A stretch of DNA of 64,000 bases. It comes from Sulfurospirillaceae bacterium. GTDB lineage: Bacteria > Campylobacterota > Campylobacteria > Campylobacterales > Sulfurospirillaceae. Shown in pieces: positions 19,400 to 28,496 of this stretch. Numbering within the stretch: the first letter of the stretch is position 1; each line of letters begins with the position of its first letter. The notes under the pieces were generated by a model. The model did no database searches. It worked only from the letters and a program-made list of their open reading frames with translations, and was not told where the DNA came from. The position numbers and the translations under genes were made by a program. The DNA lies in assembly GCA_028684065.1 (NCBI GenBank), contig JAQUGO010000009.1:1-64000 (forward strand), written 5' to 3'.

Positions 19400-19627
19400 A
19401 TGCTACACGAATACAGAGAAGTTATCTCAAAAATTAAAGTTGATAATGCACACTTTGCAAAAATTTTTGAAAGACATAATGAATTGGATAAAAAAATCAC
19501 AGATGCCGAAGAAGGTCGTGAGCACATTACAGATGTAGATCTCGATACCATGAAAAAAGAAAAATTACGCTTGAAAGATGAAGCGTATACGATGATTATT
19601 GCTTACAAAAAAGAGAATAATCTCTAA
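19400..19627 (+). CDS. YdcH family (DUF465) small helical protein
   Basis: A 75-residue helical protein matching YdcH/DUF465: H-x-F-x-K-I-F-E-R-H-N-E-L-D-K-K-I at residues about 19-33 and the C-terminal L-K-K/R-E-K-L-R-L-K-D-E-A-Y segment, ending with a short helix. The family is widespread and small, and its function is not known. AAGGAG precedes the ATG, and GATAAAAT at about 19370 may be its -10. A strong hairpin follows the stop. Confidence 0.85.
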   Translation: MLHEYREVISKIKVDNAHFAKIFERHNELDKKITDAEEGREHITDVDLDTMKKEKLRLKDEAYTMIIAYKKENNL

Positions 19628-19632
19628 AACTT

Positions 19633-19653
19633 GTTTGGGCTATAAGCCCAAAC
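19633..19653. terminator. Bidirectional hairpin between the DUF465 gene and magIII
   Basis: GTTTGGGCT-ATA-AGCCCAAAC gives a nine-base-pair stem with a three-base loop, between two convergent genes and overlapping the last bases of magIII. T-rich DNA follows on the plus strand about ten bases later. Confidence 0.6.
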
Positions 19654-20302
19654 TCTCACTTTCTACTTTTTTCCCTCGGCTATTTTCTTTACAAAATTCT
19701 ACAATCTTACCATGAAACCTAGCATAAACTTCATTGAATTCCTTTTCATGCCCATAAACACTAACCAAGCGATGCTGATTTGCCACAATACCTTCAACCA
19801 TCCACTCTTGCAATGCATCATACGACTCAAATTGGTATCCAAAGGACTCCAATAATCTAGCCGTATAAGCATCCACTACCATTGCCTCTTTACCACATGC
19901 ATAGCAAAGGATTGAATCTGCACTCTCAGGACCAATACCTTTTTGTTCTAATAGCCAATCCCGAGTTACTTCTTCACAAAATAGCTCAAAACTCTTAAAG
20001 TCTTCGAGAATTGCCAAACAAAGTTTTTTAAGGTTGTTTGCTTTCGTATTATAAAACCCACTGGGCTTAATAAACTCTACTAAACGATCAAGTGAACATT
20101 TCGCAATACCTTCAAGGGTCTTAATTCCCGCTACCTCCAAATTGTGTATACTCTGTTCAACCTTTTCCCATTTGCTCTGCTGTGTTAAAACCGCACCCAC
20201 AATAACCCAAAAAGTTTTAGACCGTGGCCACCACAAGACATCTCTTTTTGTTTTAATATAACCCTTCGCTTTCAGAGCGAGTAATAAATCAAAACTATTC
20301 AC
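19640..20302 (-). CDS. 3-methyladenine DNA glycosylase, MagIII type (HhH-GPD)
   Basis: A 220-residue member of the endonuclease III superfamily that should excise alkylated bases such as 3-methyladenine. The helix-hairpin-helix motif is in L-E-Q-K-G-I-G-P-E-S-A-D-S-I-L-C-Y-A, followed by the catalytic Asp in V-V-D-A-Y-T. The four-cysteine iron-sulfur loop of true endonuclease III is absent, as in H. pylori MagIII, and the tail A-R-F-H-G-K-I-V-E-F also matches MagIII. It overlaps ymdB by eight bases and ends the long minus-strand run that begins with yajC. Confidence 0.88.
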   Translation of the reverse strand: MNSFDLLLALKAKGYIKTKRDVLWWPRSKTFWVIVGAVLTQQSKWEKVEQSIHNLEVAGIKTLEGIAKCSLDRLVEFIKPSGFYNTKANNLKKLCLAILEDFKSFELFCEEVTRDWLLEQKGIGPESADSILCYACGKEAMVVDAYTARLLESFGYQFESYDALQEWMVEGIVANQHRLVSVYGHEKEFNEVYARFHGKIVEFCKENSRGKKVESESLGL

Positions 20303-21104
20303 GCAAGGCCTGTTGGGTTAAGACTTCATCTTTATCATCAAAAACTCTTATTTTTTGAGCTTCAAGGCAATGACCATCTTCGATTTCACAAATCACCATT
20401 TGCAATATTTTTCTGCATTTTTTTGGAATATCAAGTGAAGCAGGAAGTCCTGTTAAAAAACGCTTAAGTGGTGCTTCTTTTGCCATGCCAATAACATTAT
20501 CACGACATCCACTTAGTCCCACATCGCTGACATAACATGTTCCATTTTCAATCAATAAATCATCTGTTCCAACATGTGTATGAGTTCCAAATATAGCACT
20601 CACCTGCCCTTTAAGCATCATATGAAGCGCTCGTTTTTCCGATGTTGCCTCTGCGTGAAAGTCAATCACAATGGTACTAATACCCTGTTCTTGTAACCCT
20701 TTAACTGCTTTTTGAACGGCAATAAAAGGGTTATCCACCATAGGCATACTAAAATGGCCCATTACGTTAATCACGGCAATATCCGTACCCTTTACATGTA
20801 AGATACCAAGTCCTCGCCCTGGCACCCCTTCTGGATAGTTAAGAGGTCTTAAAATTGGTAGTGTATCGAGTAATGGAATAATCTCTTTTTTATCCCACGA
20901 ATGATTGCCACCTGTGAGCATATCGACCCCACATTTCAAAAGCTCTTTGGCATTTTCAGTATTTAAGCCAAAACCATGACTTGCATTTTCACCATTGGCT
21001 ATCACAATATCTAAGGCATATTGCATTTTGAGTTTTTTAAGGTGTGACTCCAACATCATACGTCCTGGTTTTCCTACAATGTCCCCAATAAATCCAATTT
21101 TCAT
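20295..21104 (-). CDS. YmdB family metallophosphoesterase (TIGR00282)
   Basis: A 269-residue calcineurin-like phosphoesterase. The dimetal ligands are visible in G-F-I-G-D-I-V-G-K-P-G-R, N-G-E-N-A-S-H-G-F-G, G-G-N-H-S-W-D-K, D-F-H-A-E-A-T-S-E-K and G-T-H-T-H-V-G-T-D-D, all in family order. Bacillus YmdB hydrolyses cyclic nucleotides in vitro and affects biofilm and RNA decay; the role here is unknown. The ATG overlaps the mfd stop by four bases (ATGA). Confidence 0.9.
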   Translation of the reverse strand: MKIGFIGDIVGKPGRMMLESHLKKLKMQYALDIVIANGENASHGFGLNTENAKELLKCGVDMLTGGNHSWDKKEIIPLLDTLPILRPLNYPEGVPGRGLGILHVKGTDIAVINVMGHFSMPMVDNPFIAVQKAVKGLQEQGISTIVIDFHAEATSEKRALHMMLKGQVSAIFGTHTHVGTDDLLIENGTCYVSDVGLSGCRDNVIGMAKEAPLKRFLTGLPASLDIPKKCRKILQMVICEIEDGHCLEAQKIRVFDDKDEVLTQQALRE

Positions 21105-24073
21105 TTTTTATCCCTCAACTGTGCCAAAACAGTAGCGATTATGTCATCATCATCTTTACTACGCGACATGAGCGTTATTTTTTTATCGCCTTCATATTTT
21201 ATAGTAATATTTTGCCCATAATTTGAAATCAATACAATACCTTTGCATGTTGCTAAAATTTTAATCTGTATTAGTTCTAAAAATTGTTTGGTTGGCATAT
21301 CGATTTTTCCAAATCGATCGACCATCTCTGCTTCTATTTCTAAGACATCTTGTACACTTTCGCATTTGCTTAAACGTCTGTATAACTCTAAGCGAATACG
21401 GTCTTCAGGAATATAAGAATCACTAATAAAAGCACTAATAGAGAGTTTTATATCCACTTCTTTAGAAGCAATTGGTGCCTTTCCCAAAAGTACATTGATC
21501 GCATCTTCTAGCATTTTGAGGTAAAGTGAATAACCAATATTTTTAATATGCCCACTTTGAGCCTCTCCAACCAAGTTTCCTCCACCTCTAATTTCCAAAT
21601 CATGGTACGCTAAAATAGAGCCACTTCCTAAAAAGGAATTTGCCTCAAGTGCAATTAAACGTTTTTTTGCAGACTCGCTGAGTTCTTCTTTATCTTTCAC
21701 CAAATAATAGCAATAGCCTTGACGACGGGAGCGCCCTACGCGGCCTCTTAGTTGGTGTAAATCCGCCATTCCAAAATAATCAGCGGCATCAATGATAATC
21801 GTATTGACATTAGGGATATGAATACCAGATTCTATGATGGACGTACTTAAAAGAACATCATACGCTTTTTCTTCAAACTGTAACATCTCTTTTTCGGTTA
21901 TAGTTGCACTGATTTCGGAGTGTAATGTAAGAATGCGCAAATGTGGCATCATAGAGAGAAGTTCTTTTTTCTTCGCTTCAATAGTAGCGATACGATTATG
22001 TACAAAAAAGACTTGCCCACCACGCCTTGTTTCACGTAAAATAGCCTCTTTAATCACCTTTTCATCATACTCTTTCACAAAGGTTCGTACATCTTCACGA
22101 TCATTTGGAGGTGTAAGCAATTGTGAATACTGTTTAATGGAACTCAGCGCCATATTAAGACTTCGAGGAATGGGTGTAGCACTCATCGAGAGGATATGAA
22201 CATTTTCACGTAAGTTCTTAAGTTTTTCTTTTTGTTTGACACCAAATTTATGCTCTTCATCCAAAACCACTAAGGCGGGATTATGCAAAGGCACATCAAA
22301 AAGAGCATGTGTTCCAACACACACTTTAAGCACCCCATTTTGTAAATCATGCAAAATAGCACTTTTTTGCTTTGCAGGTGTAAATCGGTCTAATTGCTCT
22401 ACACGAATATTGTACTTGGCAAAACGCTCTTGTAAGCTTTTGTAGTGTTGGGAACAGAGTAATGTCGTAGGGGCGATTAAAATCGCTTGGAAGCCATTAT
22501 AGACCGTTGCAAAGATAGCATTCATAGCCACTTCTGTTTTTCCAAAGCCAACATCACCACTTAAAAGTCTATCCATCATTTTTCCACTTGAAAAATCATG
22601 CAAAATTTCTTGCACTACTCTTTTTTGATCATCCGTATAGGCAAAACCTGCATCATTTTCAAACGTCTCAACGACATCAAAAGGAATTTTTATCTGCATA
22701 GCATCCACCATCTCGCGCTTGGCTGCAATGGCGATAATCTCACTAGCAATTTCTAATAAACGCTCCCGTGTCTTAGCCTTAAGCTTTTGGAAACTTCCTT
22801 TTCCAAGCCTATCGACGCTGACCATGCCACCACTTTCCCCAATGTATCGCTCAATGACATGTAGATTTTCAACAGGTAATAAAAGCCTATCATCCCCTAA
22901 ATACTCAATAACAACAAAATCTTTCGTGGCGCCTAAAACTGTCGTATTCAGCAAACCTTTAAAAATACCAATACCATAATGTTCATGAACGACATAATCG
23001 CCATTTTTAAGTTCATCGAGAATAATGCTTAATCGTCGTGGCTTCACTTTAGGAATAGGTTTATTCAGTGAATATAAAATTTCATCACTACTCATCAGAT
23101 TGATAATTAAATCGCTCTTTACGTAGGTATATGACAAATCATCTAGCTCTGCAATTTTCATTAAAACATCGTTTTTGGCTAATATTTTAATTTTTTTGTG
23201 TTGATGCACACTGAGGAAACTTTTGATATTGCTAGTTTGAATCTCTTTATAAACTTTGGCTTCGGGTAAAATAGGAAGCAATGAAAGCTTTTGCACGTCG
23301 GAAGTTTCTAAAAAATCAAGCTCTGGTATTTCCAAAGAGGCATCAAGGGAAAGGTACGTTTTAAAAGTATCAAGATACTTTTTAGCATAATTACCCAAAG
23401 CCCACAAGCCAAGAGAATGTATATCTTTATTGAAACTATCACTTTTAAGACGTAGGACTTCTGTTTCAATCGTTTCATAGTGTTGCTGGTCTAAAGCAAA
23501 AAGTGCTGGAAAAAGTTCAACATTTTCTAACTCTTCTTGGATACTCTTTTGCGTTTGAACATCAAAATAGCGAATACTTTCTACCTCATCATCAAACAAA
23601 CTGACGCGAATGGCATGCGGTGTGTTGGGAGGATAAATATCTACAATATCGCCTCGAACGGATATTTCGCCAGGGGCCTGCACGACATCACTACTATGGT
23701 ACCCCCAATAAAACATTTGCTCTTTAAACTCTATTTGGGGTAAACGCATCCCAAATTCAATTATTTTTGTCGTGAAAAGCTCTTCATTAGGAAGAGGTGT
23801 TAAGAGTGTACGAAGAGGTACAATGAGAATTTTTTTAGTTGAATGGTCTTTATAAAAAGCATGCAATGTCCGTAAAAGCTCACTCATTTCTTCGTTAAAA
23901 GAGAGTAAATCATCACCTTCTCTTGCTCTAAGATCGGGTAATACATAACTTTTTTTGCCTAAAAACAAAGCTACTTGAGAGGCTAAAAAAGCCTCTTTAT
24001 CATTTAAAACACCTAAAAGTTGAAGCGTATTATTTTTATCATTAAAAAATTCATAACAGGAAGCTTGTATCAG
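21101..24073 (-). CDS. mfd: Transcription-repair coupling factor Mfd
   Basis: Mfd removes stalled RNA polymerase from lesions and recruits UvrA. It has a UvrB-like N-terminal module, the RNA polymerase-binding domain (D-Y-V-V-H-E-H-Y-G-I-G-I-F-K-G), a RecG-like translocase with Walker A GDVGFGKT, D-E-E-H and Q-L-R-G-R-V-G-R-S, and a C-terminal TRCF domain. The first ATG/GTG/TTG-type codon is TTG 23968, but it lacks a ribosome binding site and cuts into the N-terminal module. The frame stays open to CTG 24071-24073, which has AAGGG seven bases before it and begins L-I-Q-A-S-C-Y-E-F-F, so I start there (990 residues). Confidence 0.9.
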   Translation of the reverse strand: MIQASCYEFFNDKNNTLQLLGVLNDKEAFLASQVALFLGKKSYVLPDLRAREGDDLLSFNEEMSELLRTLHAFYKDHSTKKILIVPLRTLLTPLPNEELFTTKIIEFGMRLPQIEFKEQMFYWGYHSSDVVQAPGEISVRGDIVDIYPPNTPHAIRVSLFDDEVESIRYFDVQTQKSIQEELENVELFPALFALDQQHYETIETEVLRLKSDSFNKDIHSLGLWALGNYAKKYLDTFKTYLSLDASLEIPELDFLETSDVQKLSLLPILPEAKVYKEIQTSNIKSFLSVHQHKKIKILAKNDVLMKIAELDDLSYTYVKSDLIINLMSSDEILYSLNKPIPKVKPRRLSIILDELKNGDYVVHEHYGIGIFKGLLNTTVLGATKDFVVIEYLGDDRLLLPVENLHVIERYIGESGGMVSVDRLGKGSFQKLKAKTRERLLEIASEIIAIAAKREMVDAMQIKIPFDVVETFENDAGFAYTDDQKRVVQEILHDFSSGKMMDRLLSGDVGFGKTEVAMNAIFATVYNGFQAILIAPTTLLCSQHYKSLQERFAKYNIRVEQLDRFTPAKQKSAILHDLQNGVLKVCVGTHALFDVPLHNPALVVLDEEHKFGVKQKEKLKNLRENVHILSMSATPIPRSLNMALSSIKQYSQLLTPPNDREDVRTFVKEYDEKVIKEAILRETRRGGQVFFVHNRIATIEAKKKELLSMMPHLRILTLHSEISATITEKEMLQFEEKAYDVLLSTSIIESGIHIPNVNTIIIDAADYFGMADLHQLRGRVGRSRRQGYCYYLVKDKEELSESAKKRLIALEANSFLGSGSILAYHDLEIRGGGNLVGEAQSGHIKNIGYSLYLKMLEDAINVLLGKAPIASKEVDIKLSISAFISDSYIPEDRIRLELYRRLSKCESVQDVLEIEAEMVDRFGKIDMPTKQFLELIQIKILATCKGIVLISNYGQNITIKYEGDKKITLMSRSKDDDDIIATVLAQLRDKK

Positions 24074-24085
24074 ATGAAATCCCTT

Positions 24086-24466
24086 TTAATTTTCGTAACT
24101 CAAAAGTTGATTATCAACTTTAATTTTGCTCTCGCCCTCGAAAATCGCTTTGGCTTCAATGACCAATTCTTTAGAAATGACTTTTCCTAAAAACTTACCA
24201 CCCTCAAGGACTTCAACATTATCACAATTAGCACTACCTTCAAATAAACCATTAATAATCAAACGACTAGCATTGATTTCACCGCTTATATGACCCTGTT
24301 TTCCAATAGTAACAATACTCTCAGAGATAATTTTACCAACAATCTCACCATCAACATGTAACCGTGTTTGGCAATTAAAAATACCTTCTACTTTAGCACC
24401 ACTTGCTACGATGGTAGTTTCGGAAGAGGGTATTGCGCATTGATCAGCTTTATTAAAGATTCCCAT
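24086..24466 (-). CDS. ccmA: Bactofilin CcmA (cell-shape cytoskeletal protein)
   Basis: A 126-residue bactofilin: a short polar N-terminal tail, then a right-handed beta-helix of repeating short strands (G-E-I-V-G-K-I, G-H-I-S-G-E-I-N-A, G-L-F-E-G-S-A), then a short tail. In Helicobacter CcmA polymers organise peptidoglycan hydrolases to set helical curvature. The gene overlaps the 3' end of the M23 peptidase gene by 61 bases in another frame; AAGGAG precedes the ATG. Its stop (TAA 24086-24088) lies next to the mfd ribosome binding site. The mfd-ccmA-csd-folC order matches H. pylori HP1541-HP1545 (from memory). Confidence 0.9.
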   Translation of the reverse strand: MGIFNKADQCAIPSSETTIVASGAKVEGIFNCQTRLHVDGEIVGKIISESIVTIGKQGHISGEINASRLIINGLFEGSANCDNVEVLEGGKFLGKVISKELVIEAKAIFEGESKIKVDNQLLSYEN

Positions 24467-25305
24467 GTGACTCGTTTCTCCTTTTTAAATATTGTAATAA
24501 AATTTGAACCCTTCCAATTAACAAATGTTTCTGGGTCCAATGAACGTCCTATAAACTTTACTTCGTAATGCAAATGTGGTCCTGTTGACATACCGCTGTT
24601 TCCAGAGTAAGCAATCAAATCACCTTTTTTGACAAATTGACCTTCTTTAACCACACGTCTATTTTGTAAATGAGCATAACTACTTTCAAAACCATAATTA
24701 TGACTTAAAGATACGACATTACCATAACCACTATTTTGATTGTACTCGGTAAATTTCACAACACCATCTGCTGGAGCTAAGATAGGCGTACCCGGATTGG
24801 CTCTCAAATCAAGGCCAGTATGAAACTCTTTGCGTTTTAAAATAGGATTTTCTCGCCAACCAAATTTCGAGGTAACTTCACTATAGGCCATTACATCACC
24901 ACTAGGAATATTATCAAAAAAGATTTTCTGCTGTACAATAGTTAAGTCAATTTCATCTAACCTAGTATCGATAGTGTCTTCTTCATTGGTTCTAAGACCT
25001 ACCATCTCTTCCATACTAGCAATTTTATCTCTAATATTTTCATATTCTTGTGCTTTTTCTGAAATTTTTGTCTGTAACTCTTCATTTTGAATTAAAAGAG
25101 TATTGCGCTCTTGAATGGCAACTTCTTTTTTTGCATCTAGTGTGGAAACTTCTTTAACCAAAAACGAAATGACTATGCTTCCTATAACAATCACTAAAAT
25201 GACAAACAATGTAAAATAAACTAAAAACTTCTTAATCAGCTGATGTAATAAAAAATGACGTGAACCATTAACATCAGAAATAGTAACTGTAAACTTATTT
25301 TTCAC
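24406..25305 (-). CDS. M23 family peptidoglycan endopeptidase, Csd1/Csd2-like
   Basis: A 299-residue inner-membrane protein: a basic N-terminus, one membrane helix at about residues 30-52, a coiled coil at about 60-100, and a C-terminal LytM/M23 domain. Zinc ligands are in E-F-H-T-G-L-D and H-L-H-Y-E-V, so it looks catalytically complete. It should trim peptide crosslinks to create cell curvature together with CcmA. H. pylori has two such genes (csd1, csd2) at this site; here there is one. It overlaps folC by 11 bases and ccmA by 61. Confidence 0.9.
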   Translation of the reverse strand: MKNKFTVTISDVNGSRHFLLHQLIKKFLVYFTLFVILVIVIGSIVISFLVKEVSTLDAKKEVAIQERNTLLIQNEELQTKISEKAQEYENIRDKIASMEEMVGLRTNEEDTIDTRLDEIDLTIVQQKIFFDNIPSGDVMAYSEVTSKFGWRENPILKRKEFHTGLDLRANPGTPILAPADGVVKFTEYNQNSGYGNVVSLSHNYGFESSYAHLQNRRVVKEGQFVKKGDLIAYSGNSGMSTGPHLHYEVKFIGRSLDPETFVNWKGSNFITIFKKEKRVTWESLIKLINAQYPLPKLPS

Positions 25306-26449
25306 ATCTACCCTTTAAAAATGCTTCAACAACAGAGAATGAACCAAAGATCAAATACTCTTTATCCTCTTTTATATCACTAAAAATATCTACTTTAATA
25401 CCCAAAGCGATAGCCGTTTCTTTTAATGCCTCTTGATTCACTGCCCTTGGGCTTTCAATTGCAATTATTTCCAGTGAGAGAAGTATAGGTTTTAAAACGC
25501 TCAAAATTTCATTATACGCTTTATCACTGTAACAATTGTAGACTAATATAACTTTTTTTTCGCCAAAATGCTTTACTAATGCATGAGCAGCCATGACATT
25601 GTGTCCTACATCAATGGTAACATTCTGTAAAAAACGTTGACACCGACCTTGCAATAAGGGTGCATCAAAATTTTGCAATACAATATCATACCCAAGAACC
25701 GTTAATGCACAAAGGGCTGCTTTAAAATTTTCTCCTAAAAAAGAGGAATAACCATGCTGTAATACAAAAAGGTCTATTTCTTTTTCTTTTTTTGCATCAA
25801 AAAAACCATCAACATAAAAAATTTTTTTGTCTATTTCACATGCTTTTTGAAGTGCTAGACCATACACTTCAGCTTCATATTGTTTTGCTAACACAAAATT
25901 TGTTGTGACACTATTCAGTTTTGTTTGAGTAATAGCTCCAATAGTATTGCCTAAAAAAGCCTGATGGTCATAGCCAATAGGTGTGATTAGAGAGAGTATT
26001 TTAGGAAAAACTGTTGTTGCATCATACTCACCTCCCATGCCAGCTTCCAAAACAACATAATCACAGTGCTCACTAAAAATGACCATCGCTAATAATGTCG
26101 TGTATTCAAAATAAGAGAGTGATTGAGAATCTTCATGGCTCAGCCAAATCATTAATTGCATGTGTGCATTTTCTAAGGAAAAATGGCTTACATCCTTACC
26201 ATCTACCCAAATGCGTTCATTAAATGTCATAATATGAGGAGAGGTATAATGGCCGACATGTAAGCCTTGTTGATAAAGCATATGGGCAAGAAACCGTCCT
26301 GTTGTTCCTTTGCCATTAGTGCCTACAACTTGAATTATTTTGGGTATTTTTAGATGATGCGTTATACTTGCATAAATTTTAGGCATACGTTTTGTATCTA
26401 TCACATCGTAAAAAAGTGGCTTATTGGCTAAAAAATCAAAAAGTGACAT
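25295..26449 (-). CDS. folC: Folylpolyglutamate synthase / dihydrofolate synthase FolC
   Basis: FolC adds glutamate to dihydropteroate and to folates. The 384-residue Mur-ligase-like enzyme has the P-loop V-V-G-T-N-G-K-G-T-T near residues 42-51, Y-T-S-P-H-I-M-T-F-N-E-R-I, V-L-E-A-G-M-G-G-E-Y-D-A-T and the C-terminal D-V-G-H-N-V-M-A-A segment. It is slightly shorter than E. coli FolC (about 420), which is usual in the phylum. Its ATG shares one base with the stop of the GGDEF gene (TAATG), so the two are translationally coupled. Confidence 0.94.
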   Translation of the reverse strand: MSLFDFLANKPLFYDVIDTKRMPKIYASITHHLKIPKIIQVVGTNGKGTTGRFLAHMLYQQGLHVGHYTSPHIMTFNERIWVDGKDVSHFSLENAHMQLMIWLSHEDSQSLSYFEYTTLLAMVIFSEHCDYVVLEAGMGGEYDATTVFPKILSLITPIGYDHQAFLGNTIGAITQTKLNSVTTNFVLAKQYEAEVYGLALQKACEIDKKIFYVDGFFDAKKEKEIDLFVLQHGYSSFLGENFKAALCALTVLGYDIVLQNFDAPLLQGRCQRFLQNVTIDVGHNVMAAHALVKHFGEKKVILVYNCYSDKAYNEILSVLKPILLSLEIIAIESPRAVNQEALKETAIALGIKVDIFSDIKEDKEYLIFGSFSVVEAFLKGRCEK

Positions 26450-27993
26450 TAGGCAGAGGGCATTACTCGATTTCGTCCCGCCTCTTTTGCTTTATACAAA
26501 AGTGCATCTGCCGCGCTTACAGTTTCTTCCCCACTCTTATGACCTGAGCGTTGGGCAAGACCGCTACTGATTGTTAAATTAATACGTTCATTTTTATATA
26601 AAAATTTAAATTGCTCTATAATGGAACGAATTTTATCCGCAAAATGAATTCCTTGTGCTAAATCTGTACTCGGCAAAATCACTAAAAATTCTTCTCCACC
26701 ATAACGCCCTGCAAAATCAACTTGACGGATATACTTACGTAAAATCTTACCAACCGTTGAGAGAATAACATCACCTGCTTCATGTCCATACGTATCATTA
26801 ACCATTTTAAAATGGTCAATATCAATAAAACAGAGTGTGTAATCTATTTTATATCGATTATACGCATCTTCAACACGAGCTAGTTCATCAACCAGTGCTC
26901 TTTTGGTAGCAACATGCGTTAAATAATCCTCTTTAACTTCTTGTTTTGCAACCATTAAAGCGGATTCTAATTTATTGATACGACTTTGCAATTTTCCAAT
27001 CGTCTCTTGGTTGGCAGACATCTTTTCACTTAAGGATCTTGTCTCATTTTCTAAAGATGAGGCAATATGCAATAGCTTGACTTGAACTGATTCAAAACTA
27101 TCTTGTGAAAAATCAATTTTTTGAAGGTCAGCTTTAATCTCTTTCACTTGATCATGACTGAAGTTACTACTATTGATGAGATCAATAATTTTTTTATTAA
27201 TCTCATCTAAAATTTTATCAAGAGTGGCTACTTTTTTTTGCACTTCTGCTTTATCTAAGGCAATGCGTTTTGAAATCAACTGTTTAATCTCTTTTTGAAG
27301 ACCTTGAGAATTTAATGATTCGGGTGAATTACGCAACTCATAGCTAATATTAGCTAATTCATCATTCATACCTGAAGCAATAGAAGGGACTAAAGATGCA
27401 ATAATTAAGGGGGCAAGAATTTTGTAAGCCTCTAAACTGCTATCTTTCCCAAGAATTTTCAGAATATCTCGAACCATCATTTCTAAGTCATCTTTATTAA
27501 TAGAGCCATATTCATCTAGTTTTTTAAGATAGTTATCATCATAATTTGAAATAAAATCAAACCATTTTTCTTTAACCAAATCTATAGACTGTAAATTTTG
27601 ATGAAAATCAAGTCGTTCGATTGAAGCGTGGGCTAAATTACTCGCTTTTGCATCATGCAAAAGAGAAATGGCTTGTAATACTCTCTTAGATAGGATGACT
27701 AAAGAATTAAGCATTTTGCTTGCATCTCCCTCATTGGCGCGGTTAAGTTTCGCTACGAAAAAAGAGAGCAACTCATCAATGCTACTAACGTTAAAACGTT
27801 TTAAATCACTTGCAATGGAAGGATCCAGTTTTTTAATATATTTATCAACTTTTTGGCAATCTTCAACAATGACACCTTTTTGTTTAGCCACTTTGCAAAA
27901 TACTTTGGCATAATTATCGGGTGTTAAATTAAGGTGCTCCGCCTTGATCATTTCCAAACTATCGCGTATTATTTCATTGATTGTTGTTGCCAT
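26449..27993 (-). CDS. Diguanylate cyclase with long helical N-terminal region
   Basis: A 514-residue protein that should make cyclic di-GMP. The C-terminal GGDEF domain (about 355-510) has the active motif GGEEF at 432-436 and an RxxD inhibitory site (RQVD, 423-426) exactly five residues before it, so product inhibition is expected. The first 350 residues are helical, with strong coiled coil at about 235-350; no known sensor domain or membrane segment is visible. It lies between lptE (20-base overlap) and folC (TAATG) in a housekeeping operon, so its expression is tied to envelope and folate genes. Confidence 0.92.
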   Translation of the reverse strand: MATTINEIIRDSLEMIKAEHLNLTPDNYAKVFCKVAKQKGVIVEDCQKVDKYIKKLDPSIASDLKRFNVSSIDELLSFFVAKLNRANEGDASKMLNSLVILSKRVLQAISLLHDAKASNLAHASIERLDFHQNLQSIDLVKEKWFDFISNYDDNYLKKLDEYGSINKDDLEMMVRDILKILGKDSSLEAYKILAPLIIASLVPSIASGMNDELANISYELRNSPESLNSQGLQKEIKQLISKRIALDKAEVQKKVATLDKILDEINKKIIDLINSSNFSHDQVKEIKADLQKIDFSQDSFESVQVKLLHIASSLENETRSLSEKMSANQETIGKLQSRINKLESALMVAKQEVKEDYLTHVATKRALVDELARVEDAYNRYKIDYTLCFIDIDHFKMVNDTYGHEAGDVILSTVGKILRKYIRQVDFAGRYGGEEFLVILPSTDLAQGIHFADKIRSIIEQFKFLYKNERINLTISSGLAQRSGHKSGEETVSAADALLYKAKEAGRNRVMPSA

Positions 27994-28495
27994 TTTGGAG
28001 TCCTTTAATTGCTATCTTAGAAACAAACTCATCAATTGCATCTAAAGAAGAGTATTTAATTGCATTAAATCTGCTAGTATCAGAGATAACACTATTGGCT
28101 TCAATAGAGAAGTCATATTCCCCACTTGTTGATACTTTCTCACTTTTGCCATTGCTGTCTTGATAAGTGATACTCAATTTGACAAGTGCCTTATACGCAA
28201 TAACATAACCATATTGGTCATAAACTGTTGGACTAAAAGTTACTGATCCAATAGAGACATTAAGCACTGTATCAGCTTCTTCTTTACTCACAATTTTTGC
28301 ACCAAAGCGGCTTACGATAGCTTCATTAACAGCATCTTTAATTAAAACACTGTTACGAGGATCTTTTCTTGAAATAATGACTTCTGCATAAATTTTTTGC
28401 CCAAGCATTTCTCTCGCATAATGCGACGTTGGTTTATATCCACATCCACTGAGCATAATCATACATAGCACGATTCCAAGAAAAAATTGTCTCAT
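27974..28495 (-). CDS. lptE: LPS-assembly lipoprotein LptE
   Basis: A 173-residue lipoprotein: the signal peptide ends in a lipobox L-S-G-C (Cys18), followed by G-Y-K-P-T-S. The position after leuS is the same as in E. coli, where lptE also follows leuS. LptE plugs the LptD barrel that inserts lipopolysaccharide into the outer membrane. The body has the expected alternating beta/alpha pattern but low identity to E. coli LptE, so the call rests on lipobox, size and gene order. It starts one base after the leuS stop. Confidence 0.8.
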   Translation of the reverse strand: MRQFFLGIVLCMIMLSGCGYKPTSHYAREMLGQKIYAEVIISRKDPRNSVLIKDAVNEAIVSRFGAKIVSKEEADTVLNVSIGSVTFSPTVYDQYGYVIAYKALVKLSITYQDSNGKSEKVSTSGEYDFSIEANSVISDTSRFNAIKYSSLDAIDEFVSKIAIKGLQNGNNNQ

Positions 28496-28496
28496 T

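Noticed and set aside
19640-20302. Endonuclease III (nth)
   Set aside because: The four-cysteine iron-sulfur loop is missing and the tail matches MagIII instead.
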